In this document: piece by piece, positions 45,475 through 54,603 of the stretch
Numbering within the stretch: position 1 is the first letter of the stretch
Layout: every line of letters begins with the position of its first letter
Assembly (NCBI RefSeq): GCF_009765835.1
Contig: NZ_LMUS01000004.1
Span: forward strand, 124,001 to 188,000
Reading direction: 5' to 3'
DNA: 64,000 bases
Source of the DNA: Granulicella sp. L56
GTDB taxonomy: Bacteria > Acidobacteriota > Terriglobia > Terriglobales > Acidobacteriaceae
The notes under the pieces: model-generated
The model's input: the letters and a program-made list of their open reading frames with translations, nothing else
What the model was told of the DNA's origin: nothing
Databases searched by the model: none
Made by a program: the position numbers and the translations under genes

Positions 45475-46416
45475 TCAATCCCTATTTCTATCGAATTTGC
45501 CCATGTGCCCGCGCAGACCGTCCAATATTCCCAGACCGGCACAGTAGCACTTGTTCCATTTCTGGTCTTCTCCGAGAATGGTTTTGGCATGTTCCTTGAA
45601 GCTGTCCCGATAAAGTCTGAGACAGAACTTTGGGAAAATTTTCCAGTATTTCCGCGTCAGCCAGATTCGATTCCGATCCTGGTAGTAACGCCGAACTGCG
45701 CTGTAGTTGGCCGTTTGAAAGAGCCGGACGCCCCAAAGTCGAAGGACCGTCGGATGGCCGGGAGAATGTAAAAGGACCGCATCTCTGCACTCTTCAATCA
45801 GGTGTCCGCTGCTGCGCAGACGAAGACTATATTCACTGTCGACACTGTCGATAAAGAGTTCCTCTTCAAACAAACCATGCTCACGAAACGAGGAGACGCG
45901 CATCAAGCTGCCTGACGTCATCGCAGTCTCAAGGCCACCGCTCTTTGCTGCATCCTGCGGGAGAGGGATTCCAGAACGTTTATCAACATAGCGGGGAACA
46001 AGAATCCCAAGCCGGTCTCTCTTTGAGATGTTTTCGAAAGCATGGAGCATGGCATCCATGAATCCTTCCGTGACGGCGCTGTCCTGATCGAAGAGGATGA
46101 CCCATTCGAATGCATTGGCTTCAGCCCAACGGATACCAGTGTTCAAAGCAGCGCCAATCCCAAGATTTTCGCCGTTCTCAATCAGTTCAAACCCTACCTG
46201 GTGGCTCGCAGATCGCAGCCGATGGATTGCACCCTGTGGAGAACCGTTGTCGACCACGACCAAACCCTGCACCTGCTGTCGCACCTTCGATAGATTTTCC
46301 AATACATCCGGATCTGGATGAAAGGTGACAATCACCGCGCATACGCCGTTGCTTACCATATCTGCAATCTCAACTATCTCCTGCCGATCTGTGCCGGACT
46401 CATCCGCTTTCTGCAT
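45475..46416 (-). CDS. Family 2 glycosyltransferase (rhamnosyltransferase-like)
   Basis: The product is about 313 residues from an ATG at 46416. The frame is open to 46557, but the extra N-terminus looks non-coding. GT2 features are AVIVTFHPDPDVLENLSKVR, VVVDNGSPQG, NLGIGAALNTGIRWAEA, the metal-binding DQDS in WVILFDQDSAV, and VDSEYSLRLRSSGH. The pattern resembles dTDP-rhamnosyl transferases. It is divergent from the flippase gene and belongs to a surface-polysaccharide cluster. Confidence 0.85.
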   Translation of the reverse strand: MQKADESGTDRQEIVEIADMVSNGVCAVIVTFHPDPDVLENLSKVRQQVQGLVVVDNGSPQGAIHRLRSASHQVGFELIENGENLGIGAALNTGIRWAEANAFEWVILFDQDSAVTEGFMDAMLHAFENISKRDRLGILVPRYVDKRSGIPLPQDAAKSGGLETAMTSGSLMRVSSFREHGLFEEELFIDSVDSEYSLRLRSSGHLIEECRDAVLLHSPGHPTVLRLWGVRLFQTANYSAVRRYYQDRNRIWLTRKYWKIFPKFCLRLYRDSFKEHAKTILGEDQKWNKCYCAGLGILDGLRGHMGKFDRNRD

Positions 46417-46617
46417 CAAGTCTATTCCACGGCACCATGCACGCCGAAGCCTTTTCGTGCTGCAAGATGTTCTCTTGTTCAACGCTGGAAAGAAAAATAT
46501 CGTATCCGGGCTTTTCGAAACTTTGCTCAATGTTTTGAGCGTTTCGCTTGCGAACATGATTCACTCCCACCCTCTCCCTAGTCACACAGTTAGAATGGCA
46601 GAGGAATCTGGAGTTTT

Positions 46618-48003
46618 ATGTATTCTTCAATGCAGCGCATTCGTCGTCGCATCAGCGAAGACCCGCGATTGGGCCGCATTCTCCACGGAGGCGCTTCCGC
46701 TTTGGTAAGCCGAGGGGTCGCACTGCTGGTGAGCGCTATAACCCTGCCGCTCACAATCCGATATCTTGGCCCACTGCAATATGGCATTTGGATTACGATC
46801 AGCACGACAGTGGTGATGCTGGCGGTAATGGATTTGGGCATAGCAAATACGCTTACCAATATGATCTCCCAAGCGTATGCCCACGATGATCGGGGAGCTG
46901 CCCAGCGTTATTATGCGACAGCTTTCTGGAGTAGCGTCAGCATTAGTACCGTTCTTGGCCTCATCGCCTTGATGCTATGGCCACACATGAATTGGGGAGA
47001 TCTTTTTCATCTTCAAAACCCAGCCTTGATTCACGAGGTCTCCCTATGTGTTGCGATTGCGCTGGGATTCTTCCTCTTGAGTCTGCCGCTCAATCTAGTG
47101 CACAGAATCCTGAGCGGATATCAGCAGACACAAATCACAAACTATTTCACCTTGATGAGCAACATACTATCGCTAATAGTTATTGTGACCGTAATTAAGC
47201 TGCGTGGTTCATTGGTCACACTAATGCTGATGTACTCCTGTGCCCTGCTGTTCGGCAATGTCTTGCTTAACATCTGGGTAAACCTGTGGGACAGGCCTTG
47301 GCTCATGCCGTCGCCACGCTTTATACGGCGAGCGGTCGTCAGCGACTTGATGAGCACAGGAATGGGATTTTTTGTCCTGCAACTGGCCGGCATCGTGGTC
47401 TTCAATTCAGATAACCTGATCATTACGCATTATCTGGGTGCAGCCGACGTAACTCCGTACAGCGTGACCTGGAGACTTGCGGGATATGCCGCGGTATTAC
47501 AGACCGCCGTGCTGCCTTCGCTATGGCCGGCATATGCAGAGGCGTACGCGCGCGGCGAGTATGGCTGGGTGCGCCGGATGTTCTGGAACACTGTCAAGGT
47601 AGCCATGGGAGCAGTTGCGATAGCGGTTCTGATCCTGAGCTTTTTTGGACAATGGCTGATCCGATGGTATGCAGGACCGGCGGCTGTGCCAACTGCGTTG
47701 CTCCTCTTCGCCATTTGCGCCTGGACATTGCTTTGTGCAGGAATGGAGCTACAGGCATGCTTGCTGGCGGCAATCAATCGGATCAAAGTTCAGGGCATAC
47801 TTTCTGTATTTGCGGCAGCATTGAATATTGTCCTGTCGATCTATCTGGTAAAGAGATTGGGAAGCCTTGGGGTGATCCTCGGAACAATTCTGTCCTATCT
47901 GCTGATTCTGGTAGTACCGCAAACAGTGATTGTATGGCGGGCTCTTTATCGGCCTCCTCAGAAGGCAGCGATTTTAGATATACGAGATAAGCAACATGCT
48001 TAA
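46618..48003 (+). CDS. Wzx-like polysaccharide flippase
   Basis: The 461-residue protein has about 12-14 hydrophobic helices and the MATE/MOP-superfamily layout: an N-terminal LHGGASALVSRGVALLVSAI, RYLGPLQYGIWITI, and the mid-protein motif NSDNLIITHYLGAADVTPYS. Such proteins flip undecaprenyl-linked sugar units across the inner membrane. The gene overlaps the downstream GT9 gene by 8 bases. Confidence 0.88.
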   Translation: MYSSMQRIRRRISEDPRLGRILHGGASALVSRGVALLVSAITLPLTIRYLGPLQYGIWITISTTVVMLAVMDLGIANTLTNMISQAYAHDDRGAAQRYYATAFWSSVSISTVLGLIALMLWPHMNWGDLFHLQNPALIHEVSLCVAIALGFFLLSLPLNLVHRILSGYQQTQITNYFTLMSNILSLIVIVTVIKLRGSLVTLMLMYSCALLFGNVLLNIWVNLWDRPWLMPSPRFIRRAVVSDLMSTGMGFFVLQLAGIVVFNSDNLIITHYLGAADVTPYSVTWRLAGYAAVLQTAVLPSLWPAYAEAYARGEYGWVRRMFWNTVKVAMGAVAIAVLILSFFGQWLIRWYAGPAAVPTALLLFAICAWTLLCAGMELQACLLAAINRIKVQGILSVFAAALNIVLSIYLVKRLGSLGVILGTILSYLLILVVPQTVIVWRALYRPPQKAAILDIRDKQHA

Positions 48004-49315
48004 GCGCGTATTGAAACCAGTGCTGGGCCCTCTCTACCACCAGATTTATCTACCACTGTTGGACCGATCAGCAATATTTGCCTTTCGATGGAGCGTAAAT
48101 CTGGCACGGATGCTGCGTATCCTGCCGCAATCCGGTTCAAAGCCGCCGGGGGGGCAGGAGAGGTTTTTGATTGTGAGTCTGACATCGCATCTGGGTGACA
48201 CCATCCTAAAGATGCCGATGATCGAAGCTCTGCGCAAAGAGCATCCACACGCCAGGATTGAGTGCGCCGTGGAAGCCGGAGCTGCCCCTCTTCTGCAAAG
48301 AATGTCAGCCATCGACCATGTCTACGCTCTGAAGTTAGGCAGCGCTCCTCCTATAACCCGGTCACTCTCAGTGCAGCGCACATTGCGCGTGGTGGGTTGC
48401 TACTGGCAGCAGATGCGCCAGAGTGCCCCAACGATATGCGTGATGCCACGATGGGGTGATGATCTCTTCCGATCAAATATGCTCGGCTATTTGACAGGAG
48501 CGTCGCGCCGAATAGGTTTCGCCTCCGATGTAAGCGCTGCTCAACAGAAGCAACTTCCGCATCGTGATGCCCTGCTAACCGAACGAATTCAAGGTGGCCG
48601 TGGCATGCACGAGGCGGCGAAGTTCTGTCTGCTCTTGCGTAACGCAGGATTAATTCCGAAAGTTGACACTCGGGAAATCTGCGCCAGCGTCATCGTCTCA
48701 CTAAAACAGATCGCCGCAGCGATCGACTGGCCCAGTTTGGCAGACCGGATCGGAGTGGACGCAACCTCGCCCTTTGCAGTGATTGCACCTGGCGCAAGTA
48801 TGCCAAAGAAGGTATGGCCGATTGAGTTATGGGCGCAGGTGATGCAAGATCTTCGCGCCAAAGGGCTTCAGGTGGTGGTGCTATCTGGCGCTCATGATGC
48901 AGCAATTGCACGACAGTTACACGAGCACAACGGTGGCTGGGCTACGCTGGTCGCAGGCGGGACAAGCCTGTCGGAATCGGCGACGCTGATCTCTCATGCG
49001 AAGCTGTTCCTCGGTAATGACTCCGGCCCCGGACATGTTGCTGGAGCATTGGGTGTACCGACCGTCATTCTCTTTATCTCTGAAGAAGGATACGATCCCG
49101 ATGGACCGTGGAACCCGCGACGCATCCATCCGATTGGTCCACATGTGGCGTTCTGCCGCCCTTCTAAATGCGTCCCTCCTTGTCTTCTATGCTGCGAAGC
49201 GGCGGAAGCCCACTGCATCAAAACAATCCAGCCCTTCGAAGTGCTCCAAGCCGCCACGCTTCAGATGGAGCGGGCCGAAGCTATCCACGCGACGCCAACT
49301 GGAGTACAAAGTTGA
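47996..49315 (+). CDS. Family 9 glycosyltransferase (heptosyltransferase-like)
   Basis: The 439-residue protein has the GT9 N-terminal motif FLIVSLTSHLGDTILKMPMI and the nucleotide-sugar-binding motif VIAPGASMPKKVWPIELWAQ. The hallmark LFLGNDSGPGHVAGALGVPT follows, and a cysteine-rich C-terminal region with CRPSKCVPPCLLCC that often marks this family. It overlaps the flippase by 8 nt and its stop overlaps the next TTG start. Confidence 0.87.
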   Translation: MLKRVLKPVLGPLYHQIYLPLLDRSAIFAFRWSVNLARMLRILPQSGSKPPGGQERFLIVSLTSHLGDTILKMPMIEALRKEHPHARIECAVEAGAAPLLQRMSAIDHVYALKLGSAPPITRSLSVQRTLRVVGCYWQQMRQSAPTICVMPRWGDDLFRSNMLGYLTGASRRIGFASDVSAAQQKQLPHRDALLTERIQGGRGMHEAAKFCLLLRNAGLIPKVDTREICASVIVSLKQIAAAIDWPSLADRIGVDATSPFAVIAPGASMPKKVWPIELWAQVMQDLRAKGLQVVVLSGAHDAAIARQLHEHNGGWATLVAGGTSLSESATLISHAKLFLGNDSGPGHVAGALGVPTVILFISEEGYDPDGPWNPRRIHPIGPHVAFCRPSKCVPPCLLCCEAAEAHCIKTIQPFEVLQAATLQMERAEAIHATPTGVQS

Positions 49316-50289
49316 ACAACACGCCTGAGATTGAAATTCTGCTGGCTACTTATAACGGCGAGCGCTTTCTGCGCGAACAGATCGACTCAATCCTGGCGCA
49401 GGATTATGGAAATTGGCGAGTGCTGGCCCGAGACGATGGATCGACCGACGGCACGGTATCGATTCTCAAGGAATATGCGGGGCGTCTTCCAAGCCATTTC
49501 CGGGTGCTGCCTGCAAGCGCTGGAACCGGTCATCCCAAATGGAATTTTCTGCGGCTGATGGAAGCTTCAACCAGCGAATATATCTGTTTCGCCGACCAGG
49601 ACGACGTCTGGTTGCCGCAAAAGCTGACGTTGACGATGCAGGCGATGGGGCGGCTCGAAGCGAGGCATGGCACAACGGTCCCCCTGCTGGCGTTTACCGA
49701 TCTACGTGTAGTTGATGAGAACCTGGCGACGATAGCCGAATCGCTCTGGAAACTTCATTGCCTCAATCCCCGGCAGGTCAATCACTTCGCTCGACTGATT
49801 GGGCAAAATGTCGTCACCGGATCCACCGCGATGGCAAATCGTAGTCTGGTAGAACTCGCATTGCGTATGCCGGAGGCGGCGGACATGCACGACAGTTGGG
49901 TCGCCCTCGTGGCGTCGGCATTTGGAGCAGGCGAAGCCGTGCCCGTGCAGACAGTACTCTATCGACAACACGGCGGAAATATACTTGGAGCAATAGAAAT
50001 GCAAGACCGGTCGGCGGCAGCTCAGCCACACGACAACAAAGAAGAACAGCGACGATTGGATCTAATGGAGCGCCAGGCAAAAGCCATGTTGCGCGCATAT
50101 GGCAGCGAGTTACCACCGAACAAACTTCACCTGTTACAGAACCTCTTACGATGCCCGCAAAGTAATCAGAGGTTTGTGCGTGTCTGGATAGCGCTGCGAT
50201 ATGGCTTGTACGTGCCTTGGGCGCCGAACAATTTGTCCATGCTGCGCTACCTGTGGGACATGAACGCGACAAGCAATCAAACTCGATAA
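49312..50289 (+). CDS. Family 2 glycosyltransferase
   Basis: The 325-residue product begins with the classic GT2 motif IEILLATYNGERFLREQIDS, then VLARDDGSTDGTVSILKEYA and the metal-binding FADQDDVWLPQKL, and resembles rhamnosyl/glucosyl transferases. The frame is open from 49168, but a TTG at 49312, overlapping the GT9 stop (TTGA) with GGAG 7 nt upstream, is the likely start. Confidence 0.87.
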   Translation: MNNTPEIEILLATYNGERFLREQIDSILAQDYGNWRVLARDDGSTDGTVSILKEYAGRLPSHFRVLPASAGTGHPKWNFLRLMEASTSEYICFADQDDVWLPQKLTLTMQAMGRLEARHGTTVPLLAFTDLRVVDENLATIAESLWKLHCLNPRQVNHFARLIGQNVVTGSTAMANRSLVELALRMPEAADMHDSWVALVASAFGAGEAVPVQTVLYRQHGGNILGAIEMQDRSAAAQPHDNKEEQRRLDLMERQAKAMLRAYGSELPPNKLHLLQNLLRCPQSNQRFVRVWIALRYGLYVPWAPNNLSMLRYLWDMNATSNQTR

Positions 50290-50308
50290 TTCGTATATCC
50301 CATGCGGC

Positions 50309-51061
50309 TCAGTTGTCGCGCACTGTTGCCACGATGCAGATGTGGCAAGGAAGACCGAAATAGACGCACCGCACCTCAAATCCGGTGCGCTGTAATAACT
50401 CCCGACTATTCTTTTCATCGAAGACATGGTGATGCAGGCACCGATGGGAAAAGTTATTCAGGGACCGCTCCCGGAATTGCTCTGCGGACCCTGCACCGGG
50501 ATCCATGCTGAGATCGTGCTTCTCCAGAATCTCCGGAACATGGGTGAGATCGTCTTCTCCCGTATTCCGCTTGAAATCTTCGAGCATATGGTCCACACTC
50601 GTCGGTTCGCGACGATGGTCGAAGGTCTTTCGGTGGTCCGGCAGCGCAAGGATCAGCGCGCCAGATGGACGGATAACCCTCTTCCATTCTTTCAACGCCT
50701 TCACGGGATTGGCGAAGTGTTCCAGATTGTGAGAAGACAATACAAAATCGTACGTGTTGTCCTCGACAGAGACCAAGTCCGAGCCATCGCAGAAGATGCT
50801 CTTGCCGGAATCCCTTTCAGCATCGAATTTGTAGTTATCCTGCTGTTCCGCCCAGACAGTAGACCGCGAAAAATCGCAATTATCCAAACTACCTACGTTT
50901 GGATAAAGTTCAAGTGGTTGGCGACGCCGAAAGACCTCGCTCGGGCCGCCAATCTCCAGTCCAATTTTGTCGACGACATAGGGCAGATAGACATGTCGGT
51001 GGATACGACTCTGAGCGATGCATCTGAGACGTGTGGTTGCACGCTGAACTAACTGTGGCAT
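50309..51061 (-). CDS. SAM-dependent methyltransferase
   Basis: The 250-residue class I methyltransferase has the SAM-binding motif GLEIGGPSEVF near residue 34. It then shows DFVLSSHNLEHFANPVKALK and EWKRVIRPSGALILALPDHR, typical of the methyltransferase-11 fold. It is convergent with the GT2 gene and probably modifies a cell-surface glycan or its precursor, from context only. Confidence 0.85.
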   Translation of the reverse strand: MPQLVQRATTRLRCIAQSRIHRHVYLPYVVDKIGLEIGGPSEVFRRRQPLELYPNVGSLDNCDFSRSTVWAEQQDNYKFDAERDSGKSIFCDGSDLVSVEDNTYDFVLSSHNLEHFANPVKALKEWKRVIRPSGALILALPDHRKTFDHRREPTSVDHMLEDFKRNTGEDDLTHVPEILEKHDLSMDPGAGSAEQFRERSLNNFSHRCLHHHVFDEKNSRELLQRTGFEVRCVYFGLPCHICIVATVRDN

Positions 51062-51101
51062 ACCCCCACATCTTATCGTGTTATCGCAAATGCTGATTCA
51101 G

Positions 51102-51578
51102 CTAGATATGACAGCTCACCATGCCGCGCTTCTCCAGATAACGCTGGTGGTACTCCTCAGCCTTCCAGAATGTCTTCGAAGGCTCTACCCTGGTGGCAAT
51201 CGGTTGGCGGTAGGTGCCAGAGGCGTTCAGTTCGGCGATCTTCGCTCGTGCCTCGGCGAACTGCTGCTCGTTGTGGGTGAAGATGACGCTGCGATACTGC
51301 GTTCCCCAGTCCGGCCCCTGGCGATTTACCTGGGTAGGATCGTGAAGCGCGAAGAATGCGTCAAGGAGTGCCTCGTAGGAGAGACGGGACGGGTCAAACT
51401 TAACTTGTACGACTTCCGCGTGGCCGGTGCGGTCGCTACAAACTTCTTGATAGGTCGGGTGTTCGAGGTCTCCGCCTTCGTATCCTACTGCTGTGTCAAT
51501 AACGCCTGTGAGTTCACTAAAACGGGTCTCTACACCCCAAAAACATCCTGCTCCAAATGTTGCCTTTTCAATTGCCAC
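51102..51578 (-). CDS. msrA: Peptide methionine-S-sulfoxide reductase
   Basis: MsrA reduces the S-epimer of methionine sulfoxide. The 158-residue protein has the active-site motif FGAGCFWGVETRFSELTGV, then VGYEGGDLEHPTYQEVCSDR, HAEVVQVKFDP and the family end FWKAEEYHQRYLEKRG. No signal peptide is seen, so it is cytoplasmic. No msrB is adjacent. Confidence 0.96.
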   Translation of the reverse strand: MAIEKATFGAGCFWGVETRFSELTGVIDTAVGYEGGDLEHPTYQEVCSDRTGHAEVVQVKFDPSRLSYEALLDAFFALHDPTQVNRQGPDWGTQYRSVIFTHNEQQFAEARAKIAELNASGTYRQPIATRVEPSKTFWKAEEYHQRYLEKRGMVSCHI

Positions 51579-51847
51579 GAAATACTCCTTTGCTGATTCA
51601 TTGGATGCGCTGGGTTCAAGTTTGTCATCGCCACCTCCTGTGAATAGCTCGAGTATTTTGTGCCTTAGGCGATACCTGCGTCAAGTGCGCCAAATAGCAC
51701 TCAAGGGGAAGGAGCGCAACCAAGGGATAAGGCAATCTTGACCAATGTTTACTTCAACTTAGACGAATCCGTTTTCGCACGCGGCAAAGCCGCCGTAAAG
51801 CCAGCTACAAGCTGACTTACCTAAAAAACAAAGAATGAAAAAAGAAG

Positions 51848-52786
51848 TTAAACCGGTCTTCGTCGAGGTGCTGTGGATTTCCCTGTAAACGTGCGGCGCG
51901 GCTTGCTCGACTTCGGTTTCGCAGGAGTTTTGAGCTGCGCAAATTCCGGCGTCTTCCTCTTCGGAACGACCTTCTGGCCCTTGGCAGCACGTCCTAGTGC
52001 GGTCACTTCACCCGGAGTCAGTTCCCGGAACTCACCCGGCGGCACATCGAGTCGAAGGGCCCCATAGCCGATACGGCGAATCTTTTCGACATGGTTTCCG
52101 ATCTCTTCGAACATCTTGCGAAGTTGCCGATTGCGTCCCTCGGTCAGCGTCAGCTCGTACCAGGGATTATCTCCTCCGCGCACCAGCTCAATCCTGGCCG
52201 GGGCCGTAATGACACGGTCGCGGCGTCCACTACGAACTTCATTCAGGCGTCCACGATCGATCATGATGCCGCGGCGAATCTGATCGAGCCCGCTGGCCGC
52301 CGGCTGCCCGCTCACCTTCACCAGATAAGTCTTCTCCACCCCTGCGGCTGCCTTCGAGAGCGAGTTCGCCAACTCCCCGTCATTGGTCATCAGCAACAGT
52401 CCTTCGGAGAGGTAGTCGAGACGGCCCACAGGGTAAAGCCGCACATGGTCGCCATGCGGTCCCTTCTGCTTCGTCATCAGCTCCATGACAGTGGGGCGCT
52501 TCTCTGGATCGTCCAGCGTTGTGACATAGCCACGCGGCTTGTTGAGCATGTAGTAGCGCTGCTGCTCCCGACCATGGAGAAGTTTCCCATCGACGCGGAT
52601 ATGGTCTTTTGAAATGTCGTGGCGGGTGCCGAGTTCCTTGATGACAGTGCCGTTAACCTGCACGCGTCCATCGAGGATGATCTGTTCGGCCTTGCGGCGG
52701 CTGGCGATACCGGCCTGCGCAAGAATCTTCTGGAGGCGGTCGCCCTGAGGAGCGTCCTGAGGCTTATTAATGGATTTCGTTGTCAT
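51848..52786 (-). CDS. RluB/RsuA-family pseudouridine synthase
   Basis: The 312-residue protein begins with an S4 RNA-binding domain (LQKILAQAGIASRRKAEQII, RVQVNGTVIKELG). The synthase domain follows with the catalytic motif YPVGRLDYLSEGLLLMTNDG and LTEGRNRQLRKMFEEIG. A basic Pro/Lys-rich tail follows. RluB modifies 23S rRNA. The gene is 71 nt downstream of scpB on the same strand, an arrangement common in bacteria. Confidence 0.92.
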   Translation of the reverse strand: MTTKSINKPQDAPQGDRLQKILAQAGIASRRKAEQIILDGRVQVNGTVIKELGTRHDISKDHIRVDGKLLHGREQQRYYMLNKPRGYVTTLDDPEKRPTVMELMTKQKGPHGDHVRLYPVGRLDYLSEGLLLMTNDGELANSLSKAAAGVEKTYLVKVSGQPAASGLDQIRRGIMIDRGRLNEVRSGRRDRVITAPARIELVRGGDNPWYELTLTEGRNRQLRKMFEEIGNHVEKIRRIGYGALRLDVPPGEFRELTPGEVTALGRAAKGQKVVPKRKTPEFAQLKTPAKPKSSKPRRTFTGKSTAPRRRPV

Positions 52787-52857
52787 CTTCCTGTCTTTCT
52801 GACTGCGGGGCTGCTCATCGCGGTCGTGAGTGCTGCTCTTTGGATTGTACCTCGCCG

Positions 52858-53889
52858 CTAATTTTCGCCTTGCTGTGCGGGATCTTCGGACGCTTCAACA
52901 GGGGCTTCCTCTTCGTTCGCAGAGGCGCCCTTAACCTCTGATTGGGCATCATCGGCATCGTCTTCCAGCTCCACATCGAGAGGATCGTCCTCGGCGTCGG
53001 GGCTGCCATCGGCCTGGGCAATATGGGTATGCTTCTCAGACTCAAGCTCTTCGGCGGTCTCCGGAGCGTGGTGCTCCATCGGGATCTCTTCCTGCTCGGC
53101 CAGTTCGCCCGCCATCTTCTCGAACTCCTCGATGCTGGGCAGCTCGTTGATGTCCTTGAGACCGAAGCGCAGCAGAAAGTCGCGCGTCGTCTTGTAGAGG
53201 ATCGGCCGGCCGATGACCTGCTTGCGCCCGGCCGTGGTAACCAGCTTGCGCGCCATCAGACTGCCCAGTACGCCACCAGAATCCACACCGCGAATCTCCG
53301 AGATTTCGGGCGCCGTCACCGGCTGCTTGTACGCAACCACGGCCAGCGTCTCCAGTGCCTGCAACGACAGTTTCAGGGGTGGCTTCAGCGATTTGACGAA
53401 GCCGCGGACGGCATCGTGGTACTCCGGCTTGGTGGCCAGCCGATAACCGCTGGCAACCTCGCGAATCTCCAGACCGCGATCTCCATTGGCGTAATCGTTG
53501 ATGAGCTGGTCGAGCATAGCGCGGAAGTACTCCCGCAGGCGGCGCTCTTTCTCCTTTGTCTCACGCACGGCCTTCTTGTCGTCCGACGCGGCATCAGCCG
53601 GAGCTTCGCTTCCCTGCTCAGCCGCCTCGACCGAAGCCTGTTCGCTAGCTGGCGGCTCGGGGGTCTCTCCTTCACTCGCCGACGTCGCTTGTTCCGGCTC
53701 GTCAAGCACCTCGCTGTTGAGGGCCTCCTCATCAGACGGAGCCAGTTCTAAATCAAGCGATTGCTGGGCCGCTTCAATCTGGTCGAGTTCGGCCTGGGCT
53801 TCCTGCCCAAGCAGCCCAACAAGTTGGGCCAGCGTGACTGGCTCTTCCGAGGCATAGATGACGGCTTCGATCTTGGCTTTAAGACTCAT
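52858..53889 (-). CDS. scpB: SMC-Scp complex subunit ScpB, with acidic insertions
   Basis: ScpB is the winged-helix dimer that works with SMC and ScpA in chromosome segregation. The core is visible: KIEAVIYASEEPVTLAQLVG, EIREVASGYRLATKPEYHDA, ETLAVVAYKQPVTAPEISEI, RGVDSGGVLGSLMARKLV and GRPILYKTTRDFLLRFGLKD. At 343 residues it is far longer than the usual 180-220. About 70 acidic/Ser/Ala residues interrupt the first winged helix (about 45-115), and a roughly 95-residue acidic tail follows residue 250. scpA is not in the window. Confidence 0.93.
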   Translation of the reverse strand: MSLKAKIEAVIYASEEPVTLAQLVGLLGQEAQAELDQIEAAQQSLDLELAPSDEEALNSEVLDEPEQATSASEGETPEPPASEQASVEAAEQGSEAPADAASDDKKAVRETKEKERRLREYFRAMLDQLINDYANGDRGLEIREVASGYRLATKPEYHDAVRGFVKSLKPPLKLSLQALETLAVVAYKQPVTAPEISEIRGVDSGGVLGSLMARKLVTTAGRKQVIGRPILYKTTRDFLLRFGLKDINELPSIEEFEKMAGELAEQEEIPMEHHAPETAEELESEKHTHIAQADGSPDAEDDPLDVELEDDADDAQSEVKGASANEEEAPVEASEDPAQQGEN

Positions 53890-53965
53890 AATTTATCCAC
53901 TAAGCATACCAACGCCGCACTCGCTTGCCGGTATCTCAATATTATGTTTTAGTTCCGGAGGCCAA

Positions 53966-54475
53966 ATGGCTCGGTTCGAAGTCTTTCGCGGCGACATTAC
54001 GAAGCTCCAGGTCGATGCCATCGTCAACGCGGCCAACTCCTCTCTGCCGGGCGGAGGAGGCGTCGATGGTGCCATTCACCGCGCAGCAGGTAAAGAGCTG
54101 CTTTGCGCCTGTGAGAAGCTGGGTGGCTGTCCCACTGGCTCGGCCAAGGCCACACCCGGCTTCAATCTTCCGGCAAAGTGGGTCTTCCACGCCGTTGGGC
54201 CGGTCTGGAGCGGGGGCACTCATAACGAACCCGAATTGCTGGCTGGCTGCTACCGCCGCTGCATGGAGCTTGCCCGCGAGCACGAGGCAAAGTCCATCGC
54301 CTTCCCGGCAATTTCGACTGGAATCTATCACTTTCCTCGGCAGCAGGCTGCAGAGATCGCCGTCCGGGCAGTCCGGGAGCATATACAGGCAAGCGGTTTA
54401 GACCAGGTCATCTTCTGCTGCTTTGACGAGCCCACAGCGCAGATCTACGAGAAGGTCCTCGCCATGGGCAACTGA
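53966..54475 (+). CDS. Macro-domain protein (O-acetyl-ADP-ribose deacetylase-like)
   Basis: The 169-residue single macro domain has the ADP-ribose-binding signatures VDAIVNAANSSLPGGGGVDG, AIHRAAGKEL, KWVFHAVGPVW and SIAFPAISTGIYHFPRQQAA. Family members hydrolyse O-acetyl-ADP-ribose or ADP-ribosylated targets. CGGAGG lies 4 nt before the ATG at 53966; the longer frame from 53858 overlaps scpB's start divergently and is unlikely. Confidence 0.93.
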   Translation: MARFEVFRGDITKLQVDAIVNAANSSLPGGGGVDGAIHRAAGKELLCACEKLGGCPTGSAKATPGFNLPAKWVFHAVGPVWSGGTHNEPELLAGCYRRCMELAREHEAKSIAFPAISTGIYHFPRQQAAEIAVRAVREHIQASGLDQVIFCCFDEPTAQIYEKVLAMGN

Positions 54476-54574
54476 AGTGGCATAATTTTGCATTTTAGGG
54501 AAAACTCTTGCCTATATTTCAGCCAAAGTTCGCTTGTAACCCCGAAAAATCTACCTTCTATTGGGTATTTTCGT

Positions 54575-54590
54575 TTGGCATGCAAACTGC
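54575..54590 (+). promoter_or_regulatory. Sigma-54-type promoter before the PEP-CTERM gene
   Basis: TTGGCATG (54575-54582) and CTGC (54587-54590) place GG and GC exactly 10 bp apart, the -24/-12 spacing of RpoN promoters (consensus TGGCACG-N4-TTGC). The expected start is about 54602, two bases before the ATG at 54604. Confidence 0.6.
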
Positions 54591-54603
54591 TTATTAGCTC
54601 GGC

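Noticed and set aside
45078..45590. A 170-codon minus-strand frame between the helicase and the GT2 gene
   Set aside because: It overlaps the end of the GT2 gene, is Ser/Arg-rich and lacks motifs or a start signal.
54478..54492. A second sigma-54-like sequence, TGGCATAATTTTGCA
   Set aside because: The GG to GC spacing is 9 bp rather than 10, so it is off the RpoN consensus; the site at 54575-54590 has the correct spacing.
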